A program made the translations under genes and the position numbers. A DNA stretch of 64,000 nt from DASUNQ01 sp035536455 (GTDB lineage Bacteria; Acidobacteriota; Thermoanaerobaculia; Multivoradales; UBA5704): positions 57,682 through 121,681 of the forward strand of contig DATLOC010000064.1 of NCBI GenBank assembly GCA_035536455.1. The letters are read 5' to 3'. Of the stretch, positions 40,258-48,337 are shown piece by piece (positions within the stretch are counted from its first letter, which is position 1; each line of letters starts with the position of its first letter). The notes beneath the pieces are model-generated. The model made no database searches and was not told the DNA's origin. It was given only the letters and a program-made list of their open reading frames with translations.

Positions 40258-43200
40258 GGCTCGGCGCGTGGGGCGCCTCCCGCCGCCGGCTCGCGCTGGG
40301 GCTGGCGGCGGGGCTGATCGCCGCGCTGGCGTCGGCTTGGCTCCTCCTCGGGCCGCGGGGGCGGCCTGCCGTGCGCCCTCCCAAGGAGACCGATCCCCTC
40401 GCCGAGGAGCTGCGGTCGGCGCTGGCGGCCGGGGCGCCGGAGGCGAAGCTCTTCCAGCTCGGCAACCGCTGGCTCCGGGCCCGGGAAGCGGCGCTCGCGG
40501 GCCGCGACGAGGAGCTCTTCCAGGCCCTGGACGGGCTGGCGTCCGAGGCCGCTGATCGCTGTCCTACCGTCCAGGGCGCCTGCCGGCTGGCCGAGGCGCT
40601 CTGGACCCGCGCCCTCGCGGTCGCCGGCGGGCGCTCGCACGCCTCCCGGGCCGACGTCCTCAGCTCCCTCGCCTGGCTGGACTATCGGCAGGGGCGCTGG
40701 CCGGCCGCCGAAAGGCGCGACCGTCAGGTCGTGGCGCTGCGCCGGGAGAGCGGCGATCGCGCCGCGCTCGCCAACGCGCTCCTCGATCTGGCGAACAACC
40801 TCTTCCACCAGGGGCGCTACGGCGAAGCCGGAGCGCTCGCCGACGAGGCCTTGGCGAACCACGCGCCGGTCGGCGAGGCCGATCCGCTCGACCTCGCCGA
40901 CACCTTCGTGACGCTCGGCGAGCTGCGGCGCATCCGCGGCGAGTACGCCGACGCCGAAACCGCTTTCCAGAAGGCCCTGCAGCACGCCTCGCGGGCGGCG
41001 GAGCCCGACGAGCTGCTGCGCGCCAAGATCCTGAACCTCCTGGGCGCGCTCGCTCAGGACCAGGGGGACTACTTCGCGGCGGAGAGCCGCTACGTCGAGT
41101 CGCTCCGCCTCCGCGAGCGCTCCCCGCAAAGCGGCCTCCGCGACCTCGCGACCGCGCGCCTCAACCTGGGATCGCTCTATCGGATTCAAGGCGACTACCC
41201 GCGGGCCGAGGCCCATTACCGCCGCGCCGTCGCCGAGGCGGAGCGGGGCTTCGGAGCGCGGCATTCGGAACTGGTCTGGTTCTACGACCAGCTGGCCCAG
41301 CTCTACCAGGACCGCGGTCTCTACGCCCAAGCCAAGCCGGTCTACGAGAAGGCCCTCGATCTCTCCCTTCGCTCGCAACCCGCGAACCCCGCCCTGGTGG
41401 CTCGCGGCCGCCACCAGCTGGCGCACCTCCTGGTCGAGCTCGGGAGCCTGCGGCAGGCCGAGAACCTCTACCGGCTGGCGCTCGCGAGCCGGGAGGAGAT
41501 CTTCGGCGGCGAACATTCCGAGGTGGCGGTGACCCTCACCGGCCTGGCGGATTGCCTGCTGCGCGACCGCCCGCCGGCTGCGGCCGCCGCACGCGGCGCA
41601 CTCGACCGCGCCCTCGCGATCTTCGCCCGTACCCCCGCCTATCCCGAGATCGAGGCCGAGGCGCTCGCCCTGCGGGCGCGGCTCCAGCGCGGCCGCGGCG
41701 ATCGCGCCGCGGCGGTGGAGGATCTGGCGAGGAGCCTCGATGTCGTCGAGGCGCTGCGCCCCCGGCTGAGCGGGGGCGAAGCGAGCCGGATCCACTTCCT
41801 CGGCCGCTTCCTCGACGAGTACGAGCTCATGATCCAGTGGCAGATCGAGGACCGGCGGCTAGACCGCGCGGTGGAGTACGCCGAGCGCTCCCGCGCCCGC
41901 GCCCTCGTGGATCGACTGCTGGGGGCGCGGGTCGACCTGCGGCGCCACGTGCCTCGCGAGCGGCTTCGCGCGCTCGAACGGCGTGAAGTGGCGGCCAAGC
42001 AGAGGCTGGCCGAGGTCCAGCGCGCGATCCTCCTGCGCGAGAGCGACCTCGGTGCCGCGCCGACCCGGAGGCAGGGGCTCGAGCCGCTCTACCGGCAGCT
42101 CGCCGAGGCCGACAGGGACTTGGTGCAGGTCGAGGAGGACATCCTCGGGGCCAGCAGCCTCTGGCGGGAGATCGCGGGCCGCTCTCCGGCCTCGCTCGAG
42201 ACCATCCAGCAGCGCCTAGCGCCGCCCGACGGCGCGCTCCTTCTCTACGCGGTCGGAGACGAGCGGAGCCACCTCTTCGTGCTGCCCCGCGCGCCCGCCG
42301 CCGCCGCCGTCTTCGGGCTCGAGATCGACACCGCCGCGGCGGCGGCGTTGGGGGTGGCGCCCGGCGCGCTCGGCCGCGAGGCGGTGCGGGGCATCCTCTT
42401 CGGCGGCGAGGGGCGGCCGGCCGGGATCGTGTCGCTGCTGCGAACGCGGCCGGACGGAGGCGGCACCGCGGACCTCCCGGCCCGACTGCACGCCCTCTGG
42501 CGGACGCTCGTCCCGCGCGCCGCCTGGGAGGCCGTGCGCCGCCAGCAGGAGGTCGTCGTCGTCCCCGGAGGCCTCCACGCCCTCCCCTTCGAGGCGCTCG
42601 TCGTGGCCGGCCCGAGGCCCGGCGCCCCGCCGGGCTACTGGCTCGACAGCGGCGGCCCCCTCCTGCGCTACGCTTCCTCGGCCACCGCGCTCGAGCGCAT
42701 GGCCGCCGCGCTGGCCGACCCGTTCGAGCAGGGGCGGAGCACGATCCTGAGCGTCTCCGACCCCCTCTTCCCGCGCTCCACGGACCGCCTCCGCGGACGC
42801 CGCTCCGTCCCGGCCTTCGGCCTCTTGAGCCGCCTGCCGGGATCCGGCGAAGAGACCCGGGCGCTGCGCGAGGTCTTCGGACCCGCGGAGCGCGGCGGCG
42901 AGGTGGTCGCGCTACAGCGGGAGCGTGCGACCGAGCTGGCGGTGCGCCGGGCGGTGCCGGGGAAGCGCTACATCCATATCGGCACGCACGGCATGGTCGA
43001 CGAGCGCCGGAACGCCCTGTTCGCCAGCCTGCTGCTGACGCCGCCGAAGTCGCCGCGCTCCGGCTCCGACGACGACGGCTTCCTCCAGCTTTTCGAGCTC
43101 TACGCCCTCGAGGTGGACGCCGACCTGGTCGTCCTCTCCGCCTGCTCGACTCACGTCGGACCCCACCTCGAGGGCGAGGGGGCCTTCGCCCTCTCCCGGG

Positions 43201-43433
43201 CCTTCTCGGTCGCCGGCGCCCGGCGCGTCGTCGCCAGCCTGTGGCCGGTGGAGGACCGGGCGACCGCCGCGCTCATGCGGTCCTTCTTCAACCAGGTCGG
43301 CGCGGCGGAAAGCGCCGGCCGCCGCCCGCACTACGCCGCCTACCTGGCGCAGGCCAAACGACTGCTGCGCGCGGAGCCGGAGTCCTCGAGCCCCTACTTC
43401 TGGGCCCCCTTCGTGCTGCACGGCAACGGCTGA
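40254..43433 (+). CDS. Membrane-anchored TPR-CHAT caspase-like protease
   Basis: A 1059-residue protein. A membrane anchor spans about 10-33. TPR repeats follow from about 100 to 480 (for example ADTFVTLGELRRIRGEYADAETAFQKALQHA, ARLNLGSLYRIQGDYPRAEAHYRRAVAEAE, WFYDQLAQLYQDRGLYAQAKPVYEKALDL), then a coiled linker (500-630). The CHAT domain fills about 640-1055, with VVVPGGLHALPFEAL, the catalytic His912 in IHIGTHGMVDE and Cys964 in VVLSACSTHVG, then GEGAFALSRAFSVAGARRVVASLWPVED and the closing YFWAPFVLHGNG. Both dyad residues are present. The GTG start overlaps the upstream stop (GTGA). CHAT proteases cleave partner proteins after a signal read by the TPRs. Confidence 0.95.
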   Translation: MRLGAWGASRRRLALGLAAGLIAALASAWLLLGPRGRPAVRPPKETDPLAEELRSALAAGAPEAKLFQLGNRWLRAREAALAGRDEELFQALDGLASEAADRCPTVQGACRLAEALWTRALAVAGGRSHASRADVLSSLAWLDYRQGRWPAAERRDRQVVALRRESGDRAALANALLDLANNLFHQGRYGEAGALADEALANHAPVGEADPLDLADTFVTLGELRRIRGEYADAETAFQKALQHASRAAEPDELLRAKILNLLGALAQDQGDYFAAESRYVESLRLRERSPQSGLRDLATARLNLGSLYRIQGDYPRAEAHYRRAVAEAERGFGARHSELVWFYDQLAQLYQDRGLYAQAKPVYEKALDLSLRSQPANPALVARGRHQLAHLLVELGSLRQAENLYRLALASREEIFGGEHSEVAVTLTGLADCLLRDRPPAAAAARGALDRALAIFARTPAYPEIEAEALALRARLQRGRGDRAAAVEDLARSLDVVEALRPRLSGGEASRIHFLGRFLDEYELMIQWQIEDRRLDRAVEYAERSRARALVDRLLGARVDLRRHVPRERLRALERREVAAKQRLAEVQRAILLRESDLGAAPTRRQGLEPLYRQLAEADRDLVQVEEDILGASSLWREIAGRSPASLETIQQRLAPPDGALLLYAVGDERSHLFVLPRAPAAAAVFGLEIDTAAAAALGVAPGALGREAVRGILFGGEGRPAGIVSLLRTRPDGGGTADLPARLHALWRTLVPRAAWEAVRRQQEVVVVPGGLHALPFEALVVAGPRPGAPPGYWLDSGGPLLRYASSATALERMAAALADPFEQGRSTILSVSDPLFPRSTDRLRGRRSVPAFGLLSRLPGSGEETRALREVFGPAERGGEVVALQRERATELAVRRAVPGKRYIHIGTHGMVDERRNALFASLLLTPPKSPRSGSDDDGFLQLFELYALEVDADLVVLSACSTHVGPHLEGEGAFALSRAFSVAGARRVVASLWPVEDRATAALMRSFFNQVGAAESAGRRPHYAAYLAQAKRLLRAEPESSSPYFWAPFVLHGNG

Positions 43434-43443
43434 CGCGCCCCGC

Positions 43444-44145
43444 TCATCCGTCCCTCGCAAATCTCCGCCGCAGATGGCGTTGCAGCCACGGGATCCACAG
43501 CGGGTACATGAGGACGAAGCCGAGGAAGCCCACACCGCCGCGCAGGGCGCCGAAGGTCTTCCCCGTGATGCCCCAGACGGTGAAGACGCGCGTGCGGAGC
43601 AGCAGCGCGTCCCCCTCCGGCATCGTCACCTCGCGACCGTTGAGCGTGACCCGTTCCCCCACCACTTCGACCGCGTCGCCCTCCAGCGGCAGCGCGTCGA
43701 GGTCGAGGAGCAGCGCGTAGCGCCCCTCCGATTCCGGCTTGACGACCCAGGTGAAGGTGAGCGGCGGCACCCCCCGGCGCTCGATGCGCTGCGCCGGCGA
43801 GATCTCGAAGGCGGGAGAGCTCAGCTCGGCCGCGGCGGCGATCGGCGCCGGCGGCTCGCCCGGGGTCCCCTCCTCGTCGTACCGCAGCTCGACGCTCGTC
43901 GCCTCGTTCTCTCGCAGCTCCTCGGGATAAGCGACCCGCACGCTGATCCGCCGCTCGCGCCCGCCGCCGCGCGGCCCCCCCACGTCCAAGGCGACACGGG
44001 ACACCTCGAGGAGGCCGGGCGCGACGCGCGGGTCCGTCTCCAGCCGCACGAAGCGACCGATCACCGCGTGCGCCGCCACGGCCAGGATGAGCAGGAGCGA
44101 GCCCGCGGCGAGCAGGAGCGCCGTCTTCAGATCTGCCTGCCTCAC
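43444..44145 (-). CDS. Membrane protein with large extracytoplasmic domain
   Basis: A 233-residue protein with two predicted helices, about 8-30 (TALLLAAGSLLLILAVAAHAVIG) and about 195-217 (GVGFLGFVLMYPLWIPWLQ), enclosing an extracytoplasmic beta domain of some 160 residues (GRERRISVRVAYPEELRENEATSVELRYDEEG, PLTFTWVVKPESEGRYALLLDLDALPLEG). I do not recognise a named family. It lies 19 bases behind the multi-helix protein gene, so the two are probably cotranscribed and may form a membrane pair. It is convergent with the CHAT gene, with 10 bases between stops. Confidence 0.75.
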   Translation of the reverse strand: MRQADLKTALLLAAGSLLLILAVAAHAVIGRFVRLETDPRVAPGLLEVSRVALDVGGPRGGGRERRISVRVAYPEELRENEATSVELRYDEEGTPGEPPAPIAAAAELSSPAFEISPAQRIERRGVPPLTFTWVVKPESEGRYALLLDLDALPLEGDAVEVVGERVTLNGREVTMPEGDALLLRTRVFTVWGITGKTFGALRGGVGFLGFVLMYPLWIPWLQRHLRRRFARDG

Positions 44146-44164
44146 CGTTTGTCCTCCGGAACGC

Positions 44165-44776
44165 TCATACGATCTGCGGCCGGACCTCGGCGCTGCGCTC
44201 GCGCCGGCGGCGGGCGCGGTGGAGAAGCCAGCCGAAGGTGAACATCGTCGCGCCCCAGAGAGCGCCGAGGATGTAGAACTGGACGCCCGGCGCCAGGGTC
44301 ATCGCCAGCGCCGCCGCCAGGAAGAGGGCGCCGACGACGTACCAGTGCCGGCCCATCAGCGAGCCCATCGAGGCGTAGGCGACGGCGGCCAGCACGGCGA
44401 TCACCGGCCCCAGGAAGAGCGTCTCGAGACCCATGAAGTAGTTGACGAAGGCGCAGACGCTCACCGCGGCCACGAACACCGTCCAGATCGCCCAGAGCTG
44501 CGTCTCGACGAAGGTCCGCGCCCCGGTCCGCCGCCGGCGCAGCAGCGCCACGGTGAGCAGGTTGCCGCCGCAGACGGCGCTCCACAGCGCCACGAAGACG
44601 GGCGGCGTGCGGACGCCGTGCGCGAGGAGCCAGCCGGTGGCGATGAAGCCCGCGGCGTTGGTGCAAGCGTGCAGCATCCAGATGAGGCCCCAGTTCTGCA
44701 GCACGGTGTCGTCGCGCGTCTCGCGCACGACCCGGCGCAGGAGATCGAGCGCCTCGAGGGCGTCGTCGCGGTTCAT
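44165..44776 (-). CDS. Polytopic membrane protein of unknown function
   Basis: A 203-residue protein: a charged amphipathic N-terminus (NRDDALEALDLLRRVVRETRDDTVLQNWG) followed by about six hydrophobic helices (LIWMLHACTNAAGFIATGWLL, FVALWSAVCGGNLLTVALL, AIWTVFVAAVSVCAFVNYF, LFLGPVIAVLAAVAYASMGSL, YVVGALFLAAALAMTL and FYILGALWGATMFTFGWLL). It ends in a basic Arg-rich tail. No catalytic pattern is evident. TAGAAT at 44785-44790 sits eight bases before the ATG, again without a Shine-Dalgarno. Upstream of the 233-residue protein, probably in one operon. Confidence 0.75.
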   Translation of the reverse strand: MNRDDALEALDLLRRVVRETRDDTVLQNWGLIWMLHACTNAAGFIATGWLLAHGVRTPPVFVALWSAVCGGNLLTVALLRRRRTGARTFVETQLWAIWTVFVAAVSVCAFVNYFMGLETLFLGPVIAVLAAVAYASMGSLMGRHWYVVGALFLAAALAMTLAPGVQFYILGALWGATMFTFGWLLHRARRRRERSAEVRPQIV

Positions 44777-44784
44777 CGGCCGCT

Positions 44785-44790
44785 ATTCTA
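44785..44790 (-). promoter_or_regulatory. Possible -10 element of a leaderless mRNA
   Basis: TAGAAT on the minus strand, eight bases before the ATG of the polytopic membrane protein gene (44776). Confidence 0.4.
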
Positions 44791-44843
44791 GACTCGCGCA
44801 CGACAACCGAGCGACAACAAGCGATGACCGCGAGCGCCAAGGA

Positions 44844-45608
44844 TTGATCGGCGAAGCCCTGCATCTTCTCTTCCGCTGGATGCACGTCGTGGCGGGCGTG
44901 CTGTGGGTCGGACTGCTCTGGTTCTTCGGCTTCGTCAACGCCCAGGTCGCCAGGACCTACGACGCCGACTCGCGGCGGAAAGTAGTCCCCGAGCTCATGC
45001 CGCGAGCGCTGTCCCTCTTCCGCTTGGGGGCCGTCGCGACCTTCGTGACGGGCGTCGGGTTGCTCATCATCGTCTATTACGCCGGCGGCGCCCTCGTCGA
45101 GAGCCATCAGTCGAAAGGCCTCGCGATCGGCATGGGAGTGGGCGCGCTGGTGGTCGCCTGGATCGTCTACGACCTGCTCTGGCGAGCGCTGGCGGGCTGG
45201 GAGCGGCTCGGCGTCGCCGCCTCGTTCGTGCTCCTCACCGGCGCGTCGTTCGCGCTCGGCCGGGTCATGTCCGGCCGCGCGCTCTTCATTCACCTCGGCG
45301 CGCTGTTCGGCACCATCATGTTCAACAACGTCATGCAGCGCATCCTGCCGAGCCAGCGGCGGATCGTCGCCGCGGCCCGGGCCGGCACGCCCCCGCCGGA
45401 CGATGCGGTGCGTGTCGCGAACCTGCGGTCGAAGCACAACGCCTACCTCTCCGTGCCGCTCCTCTTCTTCATGGTGAGCAACCACTTCCCGATCGCCTAT
45501 GGCAGCGGCCTGCGCTGGGCGATCGCGCCGCTGCTGGTCCTGCTGGGGTGGACGGCGGTGAAAGGCCTCTACGTCCTGTCCGCCAGCCCGGCCGCCACCC
45601 GGTTCTGA
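44844..45608 (+). CDS. PuuD-like (DUF989) membrane protein without cytochrome domain
   Basis: A 254-residue polytopic protein matching the membrane part of urate hydroxylase PuuD: FRWMHVVAGVLWVGLLWFFGFVNAQVA, LGALFGTIMFNNVMQRILPSQRRIVAA and the signature LRSKHNAYLSVPLLFFMVSNHFPIAYG. About seven helices can be counted. PuuD proper has a C-terminal cytochrome c with CxxCH that is lacking here, so urate oxidation is uncertain; other electron acceptors or functions are possible. The start is uncertain: TTG at 44844 gives LIGEALHLLFRWMHV, which suits the family; the first ATG at 44880 would remove 12 residues of helix 1. Confidence 0.78.
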   Translation: MIGEALHLLFRWMHVVAGVLWVGLLWFFGFVNAQVARTYDADSRRKVVPELMPRALSLFRLGAVATFVTGVGLLIIVYYAGGALVESHQSKGLAIGMGVGALVVAWIVYDLLWRALAGWERLGVAASFVLLTGASFALGRVMSGRALFIHLGALFGTIMFNNVMQRILPSQRRIVAAARAGTPPPDDAVRVANLRSKHNAYLSVPLLFFMVSNHFPIAYGSGLRWAIAPLLVLLGWTAVKGLYVLSASPAATRF

Positions 45609-45620
45609 CGGTCCGCGGCC

Positions 45621-46979
45621 CTACTTGTACCGGGTCCCGTGCTTGATCACGAGATCGACGTCGCCGAGCAGCGCGACGTGGCGGAGGACGTCGCCGCGGA
45701 CGGCGATGACGTCGGCGTACTTGCCGGCGGCGATCGTGCCGACGTCCTTGTCCACCTTCATGTGCACCGCCGGCCAGAACGTGGCGGCGCGGATGGCGTC
45801 CATCGGCTCGACGCCGAAGGTGTTGACCCAGGTGTCGATCTCGCGCCAGGTCGAGTCGCTGTGGAAGTTGAGCGGCACGCCGCTGTCGGTGCCGATCATC
45901 AGCACGATCCCCGACTGCCGGAGCTGCTCGAACTTGCGCGCCAAGGTCGGCCGGCGCTTGCCGACGAGCTGGAAGTAGGAAAGCTGATCGACCGGCGCCA
46001 GCGAGCGGCGGATGTCCTCCACCACCTCCGGCGGCAGCCCCACCTGCCAGCGCGGGTCGTCGATGCGCTCGCGGAAGCCGTCCCGCGTGTAGTCGTAGAG
46101 GAGGAGCGGGCCGATCGTCGGCGTCCAGTAGAGGGTGTTCGCGCGCCCCTTCATGAGGTCGAAGACGTCGGGCGGGTACTCGGGGGCGGTGCCGAGGCCG
46201 GTGTGCTCGAAGCAGTCGACGCCGGCCTTGATGCCGCGGCGGATCTCTTCGGCGCGATGCGAGTGGGCGACGACCGGGAGGCCGTGCTTGTGCGCCTCGT
46301 CGACCACCGCCTGCACCTCCTCCATCGTCATCTGGTCCTGGTCGATCAGCTTGATCTGGTCGACGCCCGCCTCGGCCAGGCGCCGCACCTTGGCGCGGGC
46401 GTCGGCCGCGCCATCCACGCCCCAGCGGAAGGCCTCGGTGCCGGGGTAGGGGCGGTGCTGGATGAAGGGGCCGGAGACGTAGAGGGTGGGGCCGGGGATC
46501 GCGCCCCTGCCGATCGCCTCGCGCACGGCGATCGAGTCCTCGAGCGGCGCGCCGAGGTCGCGGGCGCTGGTGACGCCGGCCAGGAGGAGCTGTTTGGCCG
46601 CCGCCGGCATGATCGTCGAGCGGAAGAGCGGCGGATAGGTCTTGTCCCAGTGGTCGTAGTCGGCGTGTCCGACGATCATGAGATGAACGTGCATGTCCCA
46701 GAGGCCGGGCAGGACGCTCATCCCCTCGGTCGAGACGACCTCCGCGCCGGCCGGCACCGCCAGCTCGCCGACGCGCCCGACCGCCGCGATGCGCTCGCCC
46801 TCGACGAGCACGACGCTGTCCTCGAGCGGCCGGCCGCCGTAGCCGTCGATGAGCCGCCCGCCGACGAGGGCGAGCGTGCGGCCGCCGGCGGGGGCCGGCT
46901 GCGGCTGCGGTGCAGGTGAGGCGGCTACTGCGAGGGCAAGGAGAGGAAGCGCAAGTGCGAAGCCGAGGCGTCGGCGCAT
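45621..46979 (-). CDS. Exported amidohydrolase (imidazolonepropionase/prolidase-like)
   Basis: A 452-residue metal-dependent hydrolase with a signal peptide (1-20, FALALPLLALAVAASPA). Metal ligands visible are MHVHLM (His-x-His), the lysine in DQIKLIDQDQ, VVAHSHRAEE, CFEHTG and the catalytic Asp in MIGTDSG. The N- and C-terminal beta domain (LVGGRLIDGYGGRPLEDSVVLVEGERIAAVG and ADVIAVRGD) is typical. The substrate cannot be named; related enzymes hydrolyse dipeptides, imidazolone or prolyl compounds. The start at 46979 is followed by MRRRLGFALALPLL. TACACT at 46990-46995 lies ten bases before the ATG. Confidence 0.9.
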   Translation of the reverse strand: MRRRLGFALALPLLALAVAASPAPQPQPAPAGGRTLALVGGRLIDGYGGRPLEDSVVLVEGERIAAVGRVGELAVPAGAEVVSTEGMSVLPGLWDMHVHLMIVGHADYDHWDKTYPPLFRSTIMPAAAKQLLLAGVTSARDLGAPLEDSIAVREAIGRGAIPGPTLYVSGPFIQHRPYPGTEAFRWGVDGAADARAKVRRLAEAGVDQIKLIDQDQMTMEEVQAVVDEAHKHGLPVVAHSHRAEEIRRGIKAGVDCFEHTGLGTAPEYPPDVFDLMKGRANTLYWTPTIGPLLLYDYTRDGFRERIDDPRWQVGLPPEVVEDIRRSLAPVDQLSYFQLVGKRRPTLARKFEQLRQSGIVLMIGTDSGVPLNFHSDSTWREIDTWVNTFGVEPMDAIRAATFWPAVHMKVDKDVGTIAAGKYADVIAVRGDVLRHVALLGDVDLVIKHGTRYK

Positions 46980-46989
46980 GGCGCCGGCG

Positions 46990-46995
46990 AGTGTA
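46990..46995 (-). promoter_or_regulatory. Possible -10 element of the amidohydrolase gene
   Basis: TACACT on the minus strand, ten bases before the ATG (46979). Confidence 0.35.
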
Positions 46996-47061
46996 GCGCA
47001 GCGCCTTGACTTCCCCCGGCGGCGCTCCCAGAATGCCCGCGCTCGCAACCGGAGGAGAGAG

Positions 47062-47946
47062 ATGCGCATTCGCAGGCCCACCGTGGGCTGGCTGGCACTC
47101 GCGCCGCTGGCGCTCGCCGCCGCCTGCGCCTCGACGGGGACGCTCAGCCGCTTCGACGCCTTCGCGCAGGCCGGCAGCGCGTACGCCAAGGCGGTCGACG
47201 CGCTCCTCCAGCAGGCGGCGCAGATCCAGGTCGACGCCAGCTCCGAGAAGCTCCTCTCGACGCGCGACGACTTCGGCCCCGTGTCGCGCGCCGACTTCGA
47301 GAAGCAGGACCAGGCCGACCGCGCGTTCATCCACGAGATCACCCTGCTGCGTCGCCAGGCGAAGCTCCTCGCCGACTACTTCTCGGCGCTCGACGCCCTC
47401 GCCACCAGCGACCAGCCGCAGGCCTTCGGCGCTTCCCTCGCCGCCACCGCCGGCTCGCTCGACGCGCTCTCCCAGCAGCTCCGCGGCCGCCCCCTGGCGA
47501 AGAGCGTGCAGGCCGCGCAGGTGCTGGCCGCGGACGTCGGCTCGCTGGTGGTCAGGCGCGCCGAGAGCCGCGCCCTCCAGCACGAGCTCGAGCAGCGCAA
47601 GGCGACGATCGCGCGCGTGCTGCAGCTCCACGTCGCGCTCCTCGGCGCGGTGCGCGACCAGGTGGAGGCCAACCTCGAGTTCGCGCGCAACCGCGACTAC
47701 GAGCAGCAGGTCGAAGATCCCTACCTGACGACCGGCGCGCCGCTCGACGAGAACGGCTGGAAGCAGTCGCGCTTCAAGGGGCTCGAGCCGCCCGACCCGG
47801 TGCAGCAGCTCGACGCCGCGCAGAGCGCCGCCCGCGAGCTGCAGACCGCCTGGGCGAAGCTCCTGACTCATGAGCTGGGGCCGGGCGACCTGCAGGCGGT
47901 GACCGGCGAGCTGACGCCGATCCTCGCCGCCCTCGACAACCTGTGA
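47062..47946 (+). CDS. Helical lipoprotein, first gene of an unfamiliar envelope cluster
   Basis: A 294-residue probable lipoprotein: LALAAACAS places Cys22 in a lipobox. The remaining part is almost entirely helical, with coiled-coil-like stretches (LRRQAKLLADYFSALDAL, SLDALSQQLRGRPLAKSVQAAQVLAADVGSLVVRRAESRALQHELEQRKATIARVL) and a short loop around 215-245 containing the LTTGAPLDENGWKQSRF segment. GGAGGAGAG precedes the ATG. It is followed after 25 bases by a small helical protein gene and then a membrane protein gene, all on the plus strand. No family name comes to mind. A role as outer- or inner-membrane-anchored bundle working with the two downstream products is a reasonable inference. 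Confidence 0.8.
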   Translation: MRIRRPTVGWLALAPLALAAACASTGTLSRFDAFAQAGSAYAKAVDALLQQAAQIQVDASSEKLLSTRDDFGPVSRADFEKQDQADRAFIHEITLLRRQAKLLADYFSALDALATSDQPQAFGASLAATAGSLDALSQQLRGRPLAKSVQAAQVLAADVGSLVVRRAESRALQHELEQRKATIARVLQLHVALLGAVRDQVEANLEFARNRDYEQQVEDPYLTTGAPLDENGWKQSRFKGLEPPDPVQQLDAAQSAARELQTAWAKLLTHELGPGDLQAVTGELTPILAALDNL

Positions 47947-47971
47947 CCACGCCCGACTTCGAGGCGACACC

Positions 47972-48337
47972 ATGACCAGCCCTTCCGAGCCGACGCCCCA
48001 GCCGACCGAGACGAGCTTCGCCGAGCTCATGGCGCAGCTCCGGCTGCTGGAGAACCAGCTCTACAGCAGCGTCGTCGTCGAGCAGGCCAAGCAGCTCCCC
48101 GAAGACGAGAAACAGTCCTTCGCCTCGGGGCGCATCCACCTGACGACCCTGATCACCGAGCTCAACACCGCCGAGCTGGCGTCGATCCGCGAGCAGCTCG
48201 AGGCGGAGGGCCCGGCGCTCGTCGAGGGGATCGACAACCTCAACAGCTCGCTCGCCCATCTCGAGAACGCCACGTCCTGGGCGCAAGCCCTCAACGGCGT
48301 GATCGGCCTGCTCGGCAAGGTCGTGCCGCTGCTATGA
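47972..48337 (+). CDS. Small acidic helical protein, second gene of the cluster
   Basis: A 121-residue protein without signal peptide or membrane segment. The N-terminal 14 residues are Pro/Thr rich, then helices LMAQLRLLENQLYSSVVVEQAKQ, LTTLITELNTAELASIREQLEAEGPALVEGIDNLNSSLAHLENATSW and a hydrophobic end LNGVIGLLGKVVPLL that could pack against a membrane. Its TGA overlaps the ATG of the following membrane protein (ATGA), so the two are made in step. Function is unknown. Confidence 0.78.
   Translation: MTSPSEPTPQPTETSFAELMAQLRLLENQLYSSVVVEQAKQLPEDEKQSFASGRIHLTTLITELNTAELASIREQLEAEGPALVEGIDNLNSSLAHLENATSWAQALNGVIGLLGKVVPLL

Noticed and set aside
39216..44710. The 17-mer GTGCTGCAGAACTGGGG occurs near 39.2 kb and near 44.7 kb (minus strand), both giving VLQNWG
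   Set aside because: At 44.7 kb it is inside a membrane protein gene; at 39.2 kb the frame stops at once. One shared 17-mer in 64 kb of GC-rich DNA is weak, so it is not called a repeat or a gene fragment.
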